Origin: Balanoglossus misakiensis
Taxonomy: Eukaryota; Hemichordata
Reading direction: 5' to 3'
Assembly: GCA_040954595.2 (NCBI GenBank)
Contig: CM082578.2
Span: 7,068,001 to 7,132,000 of the forward strand
DNA: 64,000 nucleotides
The translations under genes were made by a program, and so were the position numbers. Position 1 is the stretch's first letter. Each line of letters begins with the position of its first letter. This document shows, one piece after another, positions 47,801 through 62,500 of the stretch. The notes under the pieces are model-generated. The model saw only the letters and a list, made by a program, of their open reading frames with translations. It was not told the origin of the DNA and ran no database searches.

Positions 47801-50586
47801 GAACACATCTGCCAGTGTCAACACCACATTCAAAAATACCGTCATACAATTGTAATTCATGCATTCCAAGTTTGACATTTCCTGGATTTGCAATTTCACC
47901 TGGCCACTTCAGTGTCGTCAGGTGGCTTGTGTCAGGCAGAGGAAGTCATCAGTGGAAATTATTGATGACGGGAAATTTGGTTACTAATTAGTAAGACACG
48001 AAATGTTAGGTATTCCTTGTCTTCTACAAGTACAAGTCGTTGCGCAGGTATTTCCAACAGCCAATTATATTGCTGTAATTCACATCCCGTAATTAGCTTC
48101 GTGGAATGATGACATTTTCAAGGTGGTTCTATAACTATGCAAATATCACACTCTGCAGGTACTAGAGGTTACTCATTTAGTTTGTTGCAGCCTGAATACA
48201 TTAATGCAGAATTTAGGTCACCGGGAGGTCATCTCACAAGATGGCTCTGCGGGTTGATTTTTATCAGTTCCCAACACTCAACAACCACCTTCTAACTATG
48301 TCAGTATTCCACCGAGCACATTCTTGAGTATCAGCTAACCCAGTTAATATTACATGGGCTGGTTAATGCCTTTCCAGTACTCTCAGATAGGGAATCCAGT
48401 ATTCTCACGTTTTGTCCCGCATCCTATAGCTCATCCAGATGTCTTTTTCCCATAAGCGTGTTTTTCAGGCATGGAAATTATATTGACCTGGTAAAAATAT
48501 TACCTATATAGTGTGTGAGTTGTATTGAACTGCCTAAAATACTGTCATCGACTGTATATCTTCAACTTCTGTACTTGATGCGATACATCATGGCGCTATG
48601 CAAACAGATGTTCATGATACGATTCAACCTCTCTCTGGCCTCTGTTTGTCAGAAGGGCAGCGTGCCAGTTATCCTTATTTTATGGACTCAATAACAATCT
48701 CGCAGCATATCATCCATCCGTTACTTGTTTACTCAGACCTTCCATGTTTTGTCAAGTGTGTCCCACCAAATTTCTGAAAATTCCCTGCAGCGCTCGCAAG
48801 AAAATAATGTCGGTAAGAATTTCCATTTGTCAATATCACTAGCAATGGTATATGTTTATTCAAACTGTTCAACGCACATGAATTTGAAAAAAAAAATTAT
48901 ATCTGTAGGGACTTTTTTGTAAATTACACTTTCTGATCAGTTTTCCTTTTTTCCCAAACCATTCTGTTTGAGTTATTGAAAAACATCAAAAGCGTGTCCT
49001 GAAAAGAACTGTAATGTGAGGCGATGGTGACAATACATATATACTCTCTTTGTCAGACTTTTCACACAAGCAGCAGCTTTACTCATTGGCCAATTTACCC
49101 ATGGTATTACGGATGGATCTAGAACGGACTGGTGATATGCTGTGATAATTAATAAAATTGTCTGTTGCATCTAAAAAGTACTGTTGACCCAAATAATATT
49201 TTCACCTTATCAAAATTCATGCATGTGCACACTCTAACTTAATTAGTAAATAAATAAACAATCTACCATTATCCAGAGACATTAAAAAAGCCACTTCTGG
49301 AATATTTGAAAAATATTATCCTGAGAATACTATGTATTGATGTTTATCTTCTTTTGCTATGCTGCATTTTAGTTTTATTTAATGGCGTATTAAAAACAAT
49401 CCAATTTTTATTTTTAAATTATTAACTTCCTAAAAATATATTTCATGTGCTGGTTCTTGCTAGCGTTGTTTTTGAACTCAGTGGCTGTAATAATTCTGAC
49501 ATGAAGTAGAACAGTGAGATTCCATTAAATCAATATTCCATTTCAAGGTGGTACTGGTATGAGATGTTTTGTCGCAGGAAAGCTTCTACGAAGCAGACAT
49601 TTGGTGTGATGTGCTTGCAATTTATCTGATGACTAATGCACAAATTTCAATATTTATGAGATGCACATGCGGTGTCCTCGCTTTGCCAAACGTAATGATA
49701 TGCGCAGGTCTATCACCGCCCTTGATAAAAATAGATCTAATATTCAGGAAATAACGATGGCTGGACTGATCGCTGATGAAAATGAAGTTTTATCTCTGTC
49801 CTGTTGATTGCTGATGGAAAATTAATTGTTTATCCTGATACTGTATCGCTTCTATTGGTGTGTCATACCTGTGTGATGTACATGTACAAACACATCAGCC
49901 GAAGTTCATGCATAAAAATAGAAACCTTTCAGAAATCTGTAAGGTTGGTTTTTACCAGCATATAGTTGACTGTAATAGCGATACGAAATAAGACATGCCT
50001 GTCTTAAAACACAGCCATTTATTTGCCAGCTGTTTCTAACAGATGCCGGTAGATTTTTCAAAAATCTGTGGTTGATTTTGAAATTGACGAGGTGTGTGTG
50101 AGAACTAAAATACACCATGTAGTAGCTGTATAATTTATTCCCAGTATCTGTCGCTGACTTACCTACCATTGCTACAGTGCTAGTGATATTCGTGGTGTAA
50201 TGTATAGCCTAGACGGGGACATGCACAAGGCTAAAAGACCATTGCTGAAATAGATAATACCAAGATGACAGCAAAACAGAGGATGTAACCCAGTTTTTGG
50301 TAACTGATAGCGGTGCATGTGTGGTACCATGTTATACTTGCTGGAAAGATTTTCACCCTAACTCCCTTTGCTTCAGCAGGTTTCTAACAGTAAGACACTA
50401 CTGGTTCCGATGGATCTAATTTCTGAGACACCGAGTTTTTTTTCCGCTAGCATTTTGTGTGTGTAAGCCAGGAAACAAATAGCATGTCCCTGAAACCTGG
50501 TGATAACAACTACGTAGCCGCCCTGTGCTCATGCAGGAAGCTATCTAAGACTCTGACCAAAACCTTTTGTTCTGTTTTTTCCTCAG
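38891..50586. other. Non-coding stretch upstream of the L1-family ATG exon
   Basis: No recognised exon, RNA gene or autonomous transposon. A CCAAT-rich, locally CpG-rich stretch is listed separately at 40611-40970. The open frames in this interval lack family signatures. Part of this DNA may be intron 1 of the L1-family gene. Confidence 0.55.
40611..40970. promoter_or_regulatory. Cluster of four CCAAT motifs with GC-rich, E2F-like words
   Basis: CCAAT occurs near 40614, 40802, 40874 and 40964, three times in the context TATCCAAT. GCGCGCC (about 40778), TTTTCGC (about 40806) and TTGCGCGC (about 40830) lie between them. A 135-codon frame on the minus strand (40792-40385) starts at the cluster. 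This could be a promoter or a decayed gene; no product is recognised. Confidence 0.35.
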
Positions 50587-53500
50587 GAAAATAGACTGAA
50601 GAGAGGAAGAGAGCGATAGAGAGAGGGGAGAAGACGAAGTGCGAAACAGTGAAGTTGGTCTGGTATCGTTTCCCCGGATATCTCTATCTTTGATCCGTTC
50701 ATCATGGTGCTTACCGATAGGAGAGATTATAGGATATTACTCCTAGCAATTGTAGCGTCACTTACGTGTACAGTTATATCACAAGATGAAAGACGAAGTA
50801 AGTAAGATTTCGGTTTTATTGTCATGTTGGAATTTGGAAAATCAAAGGATTACTGCTCACTGCAGGATTACTGCTCAATTTCTGAGTCACTCTGCAGTAT
50901 TATACAGATTATACAGAAAGGTGTGTGGGGAATTTGCTAAGTACTGTAATATCTGAACATCCTATGAGAATGCATTCTGTCTGCTCCTGCCCAAGCATCA
51001 GATGTAGGTGGACAAATATTGTGTCAGAGATGAGAAACAATTGACAATTGTTAAGGTGAACCAAATTTAGATGTGTTATAGTACTTGAAGGTCATGCCTG
51101 ATTCATCGTAGTGAAGGCATGACTCTTCTCACATTGCACAAGTGCTTGTCATATTTGAATCAGTTGTGTGTACATATGATGAGCAAATATGACACATATA
51201 TAGGGAATTAATGCACACACCCACACATTCAAGGTATACTGGGGCATAGTTTGTCACCAACACCTAAACGTTACACGGACGCTGTTAGTAACACTGAGTG
51301 TTAGGTAACGCAAAGGAAGCCCATCTGGTTTAACCCTTTCGCCCCATCTCCCTTTAAAGAGATCCAACTTTACCACAGAAATCAATGGATTTGGACCAAA
51401 CCACGGTGGTGAAAGGGTTAAAATTTAGTAGCTTTTCAAAAGGTACACGTACCCGTGTGTCACCTTGAAAATCAGACACACCCTGGGAAAGGTGTTGTCC
51501 AAGGTCCACGTGCTGCGAAATTAGCATACGTGTCTAAATTTATGTGTGGTTATATTTACATGATTGTACACTGACTGTCCATATATTTTGAGGCAGATGA
51601 TTTGACAACATGGTGTCACATTTGGCCGAATGAGTTTAGTTGGCAAGATTTTGACAAAATATCAGATCTTGAGAAATTATTGTAGATATCCTAATGTTCA
51701 CCTGTATAATTCTATGTCGTATATTTTCTGGCAAATTACACCTTATTGTAAGACTGATTCGCAACGGCAGAAAAAATTGTGTTTTCATAGGATGTTTAGA
51801 TATTTCATTAACATATGAGGTCTTCTTAGATATAGAAAACATACTACAATTCCCCTAATTCAATGCACATGCAGTCAGCATTCATCTGATTGGGCCTTGC
51901 CGCCATTTTGAATGTGTGTCAAAGGTCATTTTCCTCAGGTGAAATTTCAATGAGTTTGCCAATAAGTTACTGTTTATCTGATGGCATGAAACTGAAGAAT
52001 AACAACTGGCAACCAGTGTTTTTGAGTGAATTTGCATTTCGCTGGACAGTTCTGACTGCATTTTATCATTTCTGGGGAAAATTTAAATTAGGATGGGTGG
52101 TAACTCTGTGTGAATGTGTATGGTTTTGAATTGTTTATGGATTTGTCTTGAAAATTTGTGAATGCTGATAAAAAAAAATGCTTCTCAATAAAACTAGCCT
52201 GTGACACCTCAGTTGTGAATATATTGTAAATGTTTAATTTTTGATAGTCTGATAGATCCTCAATCTCCCATATGCACCCCTACGTGTATTTCCAGCAGAC
52301 CAGAAAGATAATTACAGAAGCGGTGAATCATCGCAGTATTTGTCCTGCTGATAAAAGAAATTAGGTGATTACACTCGGTTCGCGGTGTTTGCCGCTGTCT
52401 GTCTCCGCCTCAAACACAAGTCTTCTGATCAATAAGTAACATTTTATTTAAAAAAACAGTTAGCAATTTATAATCTAATAGTAACACACTGTTCCCAGGT
52501 TTTGTCTTTTACCAAAATTTGGTAAAAAGTGTTGCTTAAATACCTCAGAATAGCACATCAAAAGAACTATTGTGGCCCCCACTACTCAGAGGTACACTTT
52601 GAATGACTCAAAGCAATAATCCATTCTGTGATAGCCAGGTTGTCATGCAGGCAGTTGTATTTAATTTAACTTTGATGTTTTTCACGAAGAAAGTCTTGGC
52701 GATAAATCTCTCATGCAAGATTGTTTGGAAATCTTTCAATTCCCCTTACTTAGGCTTTGTGTCTTGTAAATTTCAAGGAAAAAATTATAATGATTGAATC
52801 ATTTATTATATCGTCCCGGGCTCAATCAATCAAATTACAATGCGCTAGAAGCGTGACAGTAATACAAATGCCGATTCTTTGCATGTGTCCTATGGATGCG
52901 TTTCTTCAGTGAGAGACAGGCAGGTAAGCTGAAAGAGGGCCCATTAGGTTTTCACATTGCAGAATACAGTCAGATGTGTCTTGATCACTGTTTTGAGTTT
53001 GTTGCACAGAAAGAATGAATAAACTATCCTGACTGATTGACAGGTCGAGTGATGAGCTTGAAAGGTTGTCAGATCGACATAGAAATGTTATTAGGTCTTC
53101 TTTTTATAAAAAAATAAAATCACAGGTGACGAAATGATCTGTTCAGAAACAGGACAATGCCTCAGGGAAAATAAATCCTCAATTTTCCATGGATAACATT
53201 TATTACCCTGGATCAGTTATGCATCTGTCTTTCTTACGGCCCACATGAATTTCAGACTGAACGGGACATCGCCAATTTGCCCATGATAAATCTCTTTATA
53301 TTTCAAATTCCACAAAGTGTGTTAAACAGCGAGCATTACTGAACACAATGCGATGGGTGTCACTGCAGCCATGGTAATCTGCCGGACTAGTTCTGATGAA
53401 TCAACTCCAGTGTCCACTTCAATTCCTGTGGCACGCTGCCCTTAAAAAAAAATTAGAGAAGTTAGTGAATGAATTTATGACAACTGTCTGATGTCAGGTG

Positions 53501-56500
53501 AGAATTTCAGATATACACTTACCTGTATTATGCAAAACCCTGTTTAAAAATGCAGCAATATGATGCATGTTTGAATTAATTTCAGCCATGCCACACCATA
53601 TTATCAATACACATTGCTAGCTGTCTCCCAGAAAACAGTAACAGAGCCGAAAATAACGATAATAATAGGGACCTGAGAGTAGGAGAGAGAAAACTCTAGG
53701 AGATTATCAGTAATTCCATACCAGGCAACTTTCACTTATTTTGTGAAAATACCCAAATGAGCCCACCAATGTAGACATGATTGCCAGGTATCGATGTAAA
53801 GATATTAATTTGATGTTAAATTAGCTTCCTGTTCTGTGGGAGGATATAATAGGGAACAGTGCTGTGGGAGATTAATTTTTCTTTGTCAGTCTCTGTCAGT
53901 GTAATACACAAATTTTCAAGTGTGTAAGTCAGTGTTGAAATTGTGTGATTGTTGTGTGTTCGTCTTTTTAAAGTATGGTTGTATATATGTATCAACATGG
54001 CTGAAAAATGCGTTCAGTCAGACAAAAATAATAACACACACACATGTACACATATCCATCCATCATCCATCCATCCCATCCATCCATCCATCCATCCATC
54101 CATCCATCCATCCATCCATCCATCCATCCATCCATACATCCATACATACATACATACATACATACATACATACATACATACATACATACATACATACATA
54201 CATACATACATACATACATACATACATACATACATACATACATACATACATACATACATACATACATACATACATACATACATACATACATTTAATGGAA
54301 GCTTTACTTTATCATGAAAAATGAGAAAAGGTTTTCAAAGCTAGTCATATCTGTGTTTACACTGCCATCTACATGTATGTAGAATAATTCGATGTCCATT
54401 TCACAATCAAGAGGCGACATACATGTATCAACCATATTGCATATCAATTATCAGTCTTGAAACTCTCATTGTGTGCACTCTCATGGTTGTATATTATACA
54501 CCAAAATTGCTTGTCTGGACTGTCAAATCAGTTCTGAATAATTGAATGTGTACAATGCATGGTTAACATTTTATTCTGTTGTACATACAAAAATTGTGTT
54601 GATTTTAGTGAAACCATATTTTATAAACAAAAACATATATGTCATTCAAATAAATCAATCATGTTTTTGGTATCATTGCTTGATGTGTGTAAATAGAGAG
54701 AAGATGTTTTCATGGTACATTCAGGCATAGCATAATACTGTAACATGAAGTAGAGGAGAAACTTTGGATACTGCCATTCTCTGTTCGTGTAAACTGAGAC
54801 GTGCAGATATGATTACTAGTAGAAGACATCATTTCAGTGTTCTACGTCTAATTATGTATTATGAGACTGTATGTAAAGAGGTTGGCCAGACCTCTGATCC
54901 CAGTCACGGATGTCATTGGACTAATATGCTCCATAAAATAACCAGTCGGCAAACACTGGGCAAACATGACAGTTGTTTGAGGGCAGTATGATTCATGTCT
55001 GTACACAGAATGAAACAAACTCATCCCATATGGGACTCTGAATTGAGTAGACGTAGGATTGTAAAAAGCAAGATGGTGAATAAAAGCCCACTCCTTCTGA
55101 TTGTGGAATGAGAAGGGTTGCTATAGCGATGATCTATAAACGTTGATGGGAATACATGAAGTGCTTCCCCTTTAAATTATCTATTTTATCAAGTTTTGGC
55201 ATTTCAGCAAAACGTTATAGTTTAATTCTGGGAAGCAGAATTTACTGTAGGAAAACATGCCAGTTTAGCATTCATCGTTGATTCTTGTTTCGTTCATTTG
55301 CATAGAAATACATGATGCATCATTCCACTTGTCTCCTTTAACATTACACCCATTATTATAATGTATTTTGACATAATACTGTGTGCATTTGTATATTACA
55401 TCATTCGTTACAATACATTTATATTCTTGTATGTACTGCTTTCACTATTTTTTGTGCTGTAATTTTGCATCAATTATGTATTTAGGTTGTCGACTGCTAT
55501 AAATATCATTCATGTAATAATTGTCAAAAGATTCATGAATCACAATTCATCACACCCTTTACTGCATCAAATTTTCACTAGTGTAATTTGTTGCATATAT
55601 AATTAGGGACTGGGTGATGTTTTTTTTTAATTATAAAATTTTCACATTTTCTTTACAAGTATTTTGTCACCTTTGAATTATCAGTCGCTTAATGACTGTA
55701 GGAAAATGAAAAATTTCAAAATTGTGTGCAGAAAATAAGTGCCACAGGTAATCAGAGTGAAATATTAATTAAACAACATTTCATATTTACCAGCACAAAG
55801 ATGTGAACACAAAATAAAAGGATTTGTCTGATCGCTTCGTACACATGGCAGTCAGAAGTAGAAAATGATAAAAACAAGACAGGATCACTATAGAAATCCT
55901 TATCAGTAATCCAGTTGTCACTTCCACTGTGCTTTCAAATCAAATCAGAGGAAAAAATAATGTAAATGGTTAAATAGAGCCACATAATATGATATCAGTC
56001 GTGGGCAGATAAAAAATATTGAAAAGCGAAAACGTGGTTTTATAGCGTGTTATTGACATTACTGGATGTGTGAACAAAAACGGGTGGCTAGTCTGGCTGT
56101 GGGCAGGCTTTTTATCTTAGAGTAACAGCCGAAACTGAAAGAATTATTTTAATACCATTTGCCATGGATTAAAATCAAAATTTTCACTTCAGAAATATGT
56201 GCTAAAAAGCATTCCAAGATTCATGCATGGTTGCTCATATCACAAGATTACAGCTATCACTATCATTGTACATGCAGTATGACTCATACAGGCTTATTTT
56301 CAGTGCATACAATGCAGAACAGTTATATTAGATGGTCGATTCATATTCTGTTCATGTACACTACTCATCTACTGTGTGTGAACTCGCCCCATCATTTCCA
56401 TGCGAGGTTGCAAAGTGACAGGGGTGTCTGACAGTGTGAGAGCTAACACTCACTCTGTTGTAAACTGTGTAATATTGATGTGTGATTAATATGTTAGTAT

Positions 56501-59500
56501 GCAAAAATAGTTGCATGCATGTATAATTAAAGCACAGCACGAAATAGAAATGTTTCCTCCCGATGTTTTTGTAGACTTTCTTCTTGCATATCGTATTGTT
56601 TATGTTTTTAATGTATTATTTATTGCACTGCCTGTTGCTTGGCACCTAACTGCACTGCATGATAATCCTTGTGTTTGTCTCTCTATGCACTACTCTTCGT
56701 TCTGGTAAACACAGTAGATGGTTCTGATGACCTCAATCTAGGCAACCCTGTAACACTAACAGGCAATACAGGTACCCAGGTTTTGATTATTGGATTATCA
56801 AGATGCGTCATCCTCACTGTGTGTTAAGTGTCAATCTCATGCATGTTAATCGTCTTCTGTACATCGTACATTTTTTTGCTTGGCAACTTCTGAATCAGTT
56901 TAATATCAGCACTTGCTTTTTCCCCCCCTCTAATTTGCACGTTTCTCGCCAGGCCTCTTTGGTAAGTAAAAGACAACAGGCATGGTTTTTTTTAATCCCT
57001 TGCACACGATATTTTATTCATGTTAAGAAATCAGTGGATGATCATGTACATCCACTCTGTGGAATAAACACTTCAGTGGTGTTCTGACGAGAGTGGAGTA
57101 ACATCTCTGTTTCATCACCCAAAGGCTTTTGGGACAGCTTGCTTCGTTGAAATGGCATAGGTCAGACTGTGATAATAACACTTCAACTCCTCTTTCCGAT
57201 GTGAAGCCGAGATGACATACTGCAAATGATGTCTTTTGTGGGAGATATTTAAAGGGACAAAATCACAAACTGTTGACATTATTTTGATAAAACTTTCAGT
57301 TTTGTTTGATGGGCTAATTATGTTACTAGCTGAAAGTAACTAATTAATACATCTCATCTCACATCCTGTACATGGGTAGAATATGACAATTCTTCTACAA
57401 TATAATTTTTTGGTACTGACCAAAAATTAAATGATGGAACTATTCAATAATCCATATATGGATTATGAATTAAGTCACATGTGAGTCATGGAGTGAGTGA
57501 GTAGAACATCTTAAGAAGCCTATCAAGAGAATCTAAAATATCCAAAAATGATGTCAAAATGTTGCACTTTTGTCCCTTTAACCAATATATTTCTAGTTCA
57601 TGTACAAGTATCTTATCTAACCCTTAAAGTTAATGCACTGTATTTGTTTTCAAATGTACTATAAACATCATTTGTGAAATACAAGAAGTGGCGATTGCTT
57701 TCATAGAAAATAAAATAAAACATTGCATTTATCATTGTAGCATGTTAAATACATTTATAAGCCGAAATTTGTTTTTAAAAATCATCCATTTTCACGTAAT
57801 GGTACTAATGCAAAGAAATGTATTGCATAAATTCTCTTTTTTGGCACACTGCATGACAGTGTATTGAAAGGGATTCAATTCACTCAGTCTTTTACTTCTC
57901 TGCTGTAATGGTTGTCAAAAGATTGGACACAGTATTAATTAATAGCATGTTTGATTGCTGTCAAGAATTGTATGTTTGAGTTGTTGAAAACAAGGGACTT
58001 TTAATGCAGACGAATATATCAGGAAATATACAGCCATTACGTGCAAAGACAGCAAGGAAAATAATATACACCACCAGATGCTGACAGCAAAGTGCTGTGA
58101 TTTTCTTTTTTGTGCTCTTCTAACCTTCATATCTTTTAAACTGTTAAAGCAAAAATTCGCATCCATCTTTATGAATAACAAATTCGGTTTACTTTATAAT
58201 AAAAGCATGGGCAAGGCTACAACTTTGCTTATGAAAAATAATGATACAAATATGACATCTCAAACTATACATGAGCATCAATTGCGATGTAAACAGCGTT
58301 AATTTGATTTTAATGGCTGCATTTTCACAAAGAAAGCTGGGAAAAAGAGTGTTCATTAGCAGTTGTATATTGTACATGTAAAGTTTAAAATCTATCATCT
58401 GCTCCTTATAGTACATGATGTGGTATCTGATAACATGTGACACCTCCTTTTGAAAACTCTTTCAAGTTTTCAATTGCCATGTTAAGTATGAAAGTGTGAA
58501 CACACACATTTGACATTGATTGCAAGTACTGTATGCATCATTATGTATTTATATCATTGGCATGATATCTCAGTTTTCAAGAGCAAATTTCAATCGTGGC
58601 AGTTTTGACATTCAGCACGCCTCTTTTTATGTGTAGCCAATTCTGCTGTGTATTTTTAAAAAAAGTCAGAGAGAAAAAAGTACATGGAGTTGTATTTCTG
58701 GTTGGTAAAAGTATTAGTCAAAGTCGTGGTCAAATTTTCAAAACTGTTGTAATTTAAAACCATTTAGAATTTTATCAATTTGACATGTGATCAGTAACTT
58801 GAAGCAATCAGTCAAAAGTGATCTGCTTCTTAGAAATGGTCGCACATGTTGACATCAGCAAGAAATTCTAACATTCTTTTTTAATGGAGTTATAAACCAG
58901 AAATACCGCATGACTTTTTCCCTCCTGGCCTAATTTTACCCTCATATCATATTGTGTATACTATAAGCCTATGCGCCTCACCAAGAAATGCCGATGAGCA
59001 ACTACTCTGTGGGATTACCCCAGGGGTAGTGCGCCCCCATAAGGCCAACAAGAGACATGATGGAGATGCCTTGCTGCCTCATTTAAATATCATCATGGGT
59101 TGTGTGAGCGAGCGGCTTTATTTGGGAATCATCAAACACCTCTTCATTTATGCCTGTGCTCAGAAGAATAATTAAAGCAAATAAATTACTTTTGGTTAAT
59201 ATTTTAGCCTTTTTTCGGAGGTGTTGTCTTTTTTTTCTTATCACAACGCAGAATTGTTAGTTTCATTTAGAGGAGTGGGATCATGGTTTGTGTGTGACAT
59301 TGAGTACATGGAAATAATTTCTGACTATGCAAAATGATTTTTTATGTTTCAACAGAGCAAGCGCCACCGAGTATAGTTGAGTCTCCAAAACAAGAAGAGT
59401 TCATAGATCCTCGATCTGAATATGCTGTTCTGAAATGTGTTGCGAGGGGAGAGCCTGCACCCACGTAGGTTTTTAACTTTTCTTTCCTTTGAAATGAATT

Positions 59501-59508
59501 AGCTCAAA

Positions 59509-59540
<32 letters not shown>

Positions 59541-62500
59541 GGGAACATAAATGATTTGAGAAACCTGGTGCAGTATTATATCCAGGAAGGCATCAACGGG
59601 GGGGATATGTCCCTTTTTGCCAGAATATCTTTGGGGGGGGATTCCACTCTGGCAGAGGGGGGGGGGGGGATGTAATATCTCCAACATGTGAGTGACACTA
59701 TTTTAAGGGGCACTGTTCCCCCCTTAATAAATTGTTAGAGAGTGCCGGTGGCACTTCTGTAAAATTTAGCAAGGTACCAGTCACAACAATGATGTGTTTG
59801 TAGACCGGCCACTTTTATGCACCTGTTTCCCAGTATCAAAATAAAAAATGTGAAGCACAAAATGATAGTGACACTTCACAGACAGTGTGTAACTTCTGCT
59901 GTGTAGTAATGCTAATCCATATCCGTTAGTATACTGTACTGATTGTATCTGATAACGTCCCTGTCTCAGGCATCGCACTCACATTGTTTTATCATTCCTC
60001 AGGTACGAGTGGAGAAAAGATGGCCGTGTTGTGCCCATTAACGGGGACACTATCGCGTTGGAAGAAGGCACTCTGAAAATAAAGAAGCCAAACCCTCGAT
60101 TTGATGAGGGAGAATATCAGTGTTTTGCCACAAATGCGTTTGGTACTGCTCTGTCGCATAAGGTGGCGCTGGTGATTGGACGTAAGTGGTACATCATTGT
60201 TACAATGTGTTATCAGGTGGATTGTTGACACTCATACTAGTCTTAGATGTATATACACGTACATGTATTCCCAACAAATACCATATTTATGTGGACGTAT
60301 GCCAAACTAGCTTGTCACACATACCCTGCCCAAACTTGCCCAGGCAGTTTTCAATATCTCTTACCTTCATTGCAACTGAAGTTGCTTCCCATTTTGACAT
60401 TCTGATTGTCTTTGCTTCATTTATGAGTTCATGATGTGGCAAATGTAACAAAGTTGTTTCCTTTTGACATTGTGGGCATATATTTATTATAAATTATATA
60501 TAATATAATATGTAGCATAAATGCATATTATATTATGTATAATATATTTAATGTAATATTTTGGATAAAAGTTGGGCTATGGCTTAATTTATTTTATACT
60601 TTGTGTTATGTATTCAATATCATAATATTATTTATTTTAATTGGACTGTGGCTTCAGGAAGGAATGTTCTGCCCAGGATTCATGTTTTTGTTTAAGAGTT
60701 AGTAATTTGATCAATCAGCACAGAAGCACAGGGATGGTAAAACTGTCCCTATTTTTACTGTTCAACAGATCTTGACCGATTTGAACTCAGCGATGAGAGA
60801 CAAGAAAGTTTCCAGCTTTACGCTGGAGCCAAGTTGTCCTGCGATCCACCAAGCGGAGCCCCACCGCCCCGAGTCTTCTGGAGTAAGAAGCTGCCGCAGG
60901 TCTTGCTGTACAGCGAGCGCATCAACCAGGATCCGGACGGCAATCTCATCTTCGCCAACATCTTGGATTCCGACAAGGGACAGTACTACTGCAACGTGAT
61001 CGTCGACAGCCTTGGTGAGCTGAGACAGGCCCCGCTTGTCAACGTGACCGTGGCTACAGGTAAATGCAGATATTTGTTTTTTTCCAAACGGCTTTTGATT
61101 TTTTTAAAATAACATCTGATGGATATGTCAGCCCTGCATATACAATGTACTGTGCTCGTTCTGAATCAGAAGGAACAGTCTCTGGAGTCAAAAGTTTTTT
61201 AAATGCATGTATTTCTTATTATTTTGTGCAAAACACACACACGTGATACACATTACACAACGGTTGTCAGCTCTCATTATGTGAAAACTGTTTTTGAACT
61301 AACATTTTCAATTGACAGAAATCTAATCTTATCGACTAGCATTTCTCATTGTATTACACCCTATGGCATGAGCATATGGTATATTGATAATTTCATGAAG
61401 AGTTTATTTAAATTTAATTAATATTTCATCACAAACGACCACAGCATCTTTGCGCTCAATTTGTACAGTCACCTTTGCTGACCCTCTCAATAATCGTCTA
61501 CTATGGTGCAAACACCAAACTCTCGCTTTTTTCCATTTTTCCAAAATTATAACCTCCTTCTCTCACGGTCAATTCACAATCAACTTGGTCATTCGCCCAT
61601 TGTCATACTCTCTTTTCCATGCAATTTGTTCATTTCATAATGGATTCTACAGGGAGTGCAGGTAGTATAACCCATGCCTTTTTTCAGAAGCTGACATGTC
61701 AGACCCACCTCACGGCCATCTCCATCAGCTTTTAGGCCATTTACTTGACATCGACAACACTTTGCTTGGCTTCCTGTGTCCTCAGAAAGTGACAGTGCTT
61801 CCTCGTATAAAAAATAACCTTCAGAGCTTGTGAAAATCGCTTCTTCTGTTTGTTGTTTGTATGCAATATCGATCTGATGTAAAGAATTAGCTCAAACTGA
61901 CCATGGATTGTAAACTTGAAGTAGGTCCTTATCGTCTGCTGTGTATTTTTCAGATTAACCCTTTCACCTCCTGTTCCCTATTTTGTGGTCTAACCTTACC
62001 ATAGAAAACAATGGGTTTGGACTGAACCATAGTGGTGAAAGGGTTCAAGTTGAATTTCCGCGTTACAGTTTCGACTGCAGTTCATGAATAAAAAATGGAT
62101 AATGTCTCAGAGGAGAAGGGTGACTCACTGATCCAAATGAGGCATATATAATTTATGCAAATGCCCGAGTTTCATATTTCTATACTATGGATTTGTGAAA
62201 ACAGTTTGTTTGAAAGGCTCCAAATTACTTCAGAAATTACCGAAAAAGAACTAAGATGGCTGAGAAAGATCGGTACGTCGAACAAGCTTTGAGCATATTC
62301 TTTGAAACTTGCTCTAGGACAGTGAGAAGTGGTCATTTCAGGAACTATAGGCATCCAAGCAGAGTGTTTGTTAAGTTTACATATCATTGCAACCATTCTA
62401 ATTGTACATTGTCACACATTATGGAATTTTTTTTTTTTTACATTTTACACCATTTTCATCATGATTATGTACATGTTCATGTCTACATGCAGGTATTATT

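Noticed and set aside
53920-54324. Several overlapping open frames of 70-134 codons encoding (Ile-His-Pro) or (Met-Tyr-Val-Cys) type repeats
   Set aside because: They exist only because the tetranucleotide microsatellite has no stops in any frame; there is no other coding evidence.
60481-60551. AT-rich palindrome considered as a replication origin or tRNA-like structure
   Set aside because: Pure A/T composition explains the pairing; there is no cloverleaf and no conserved box.
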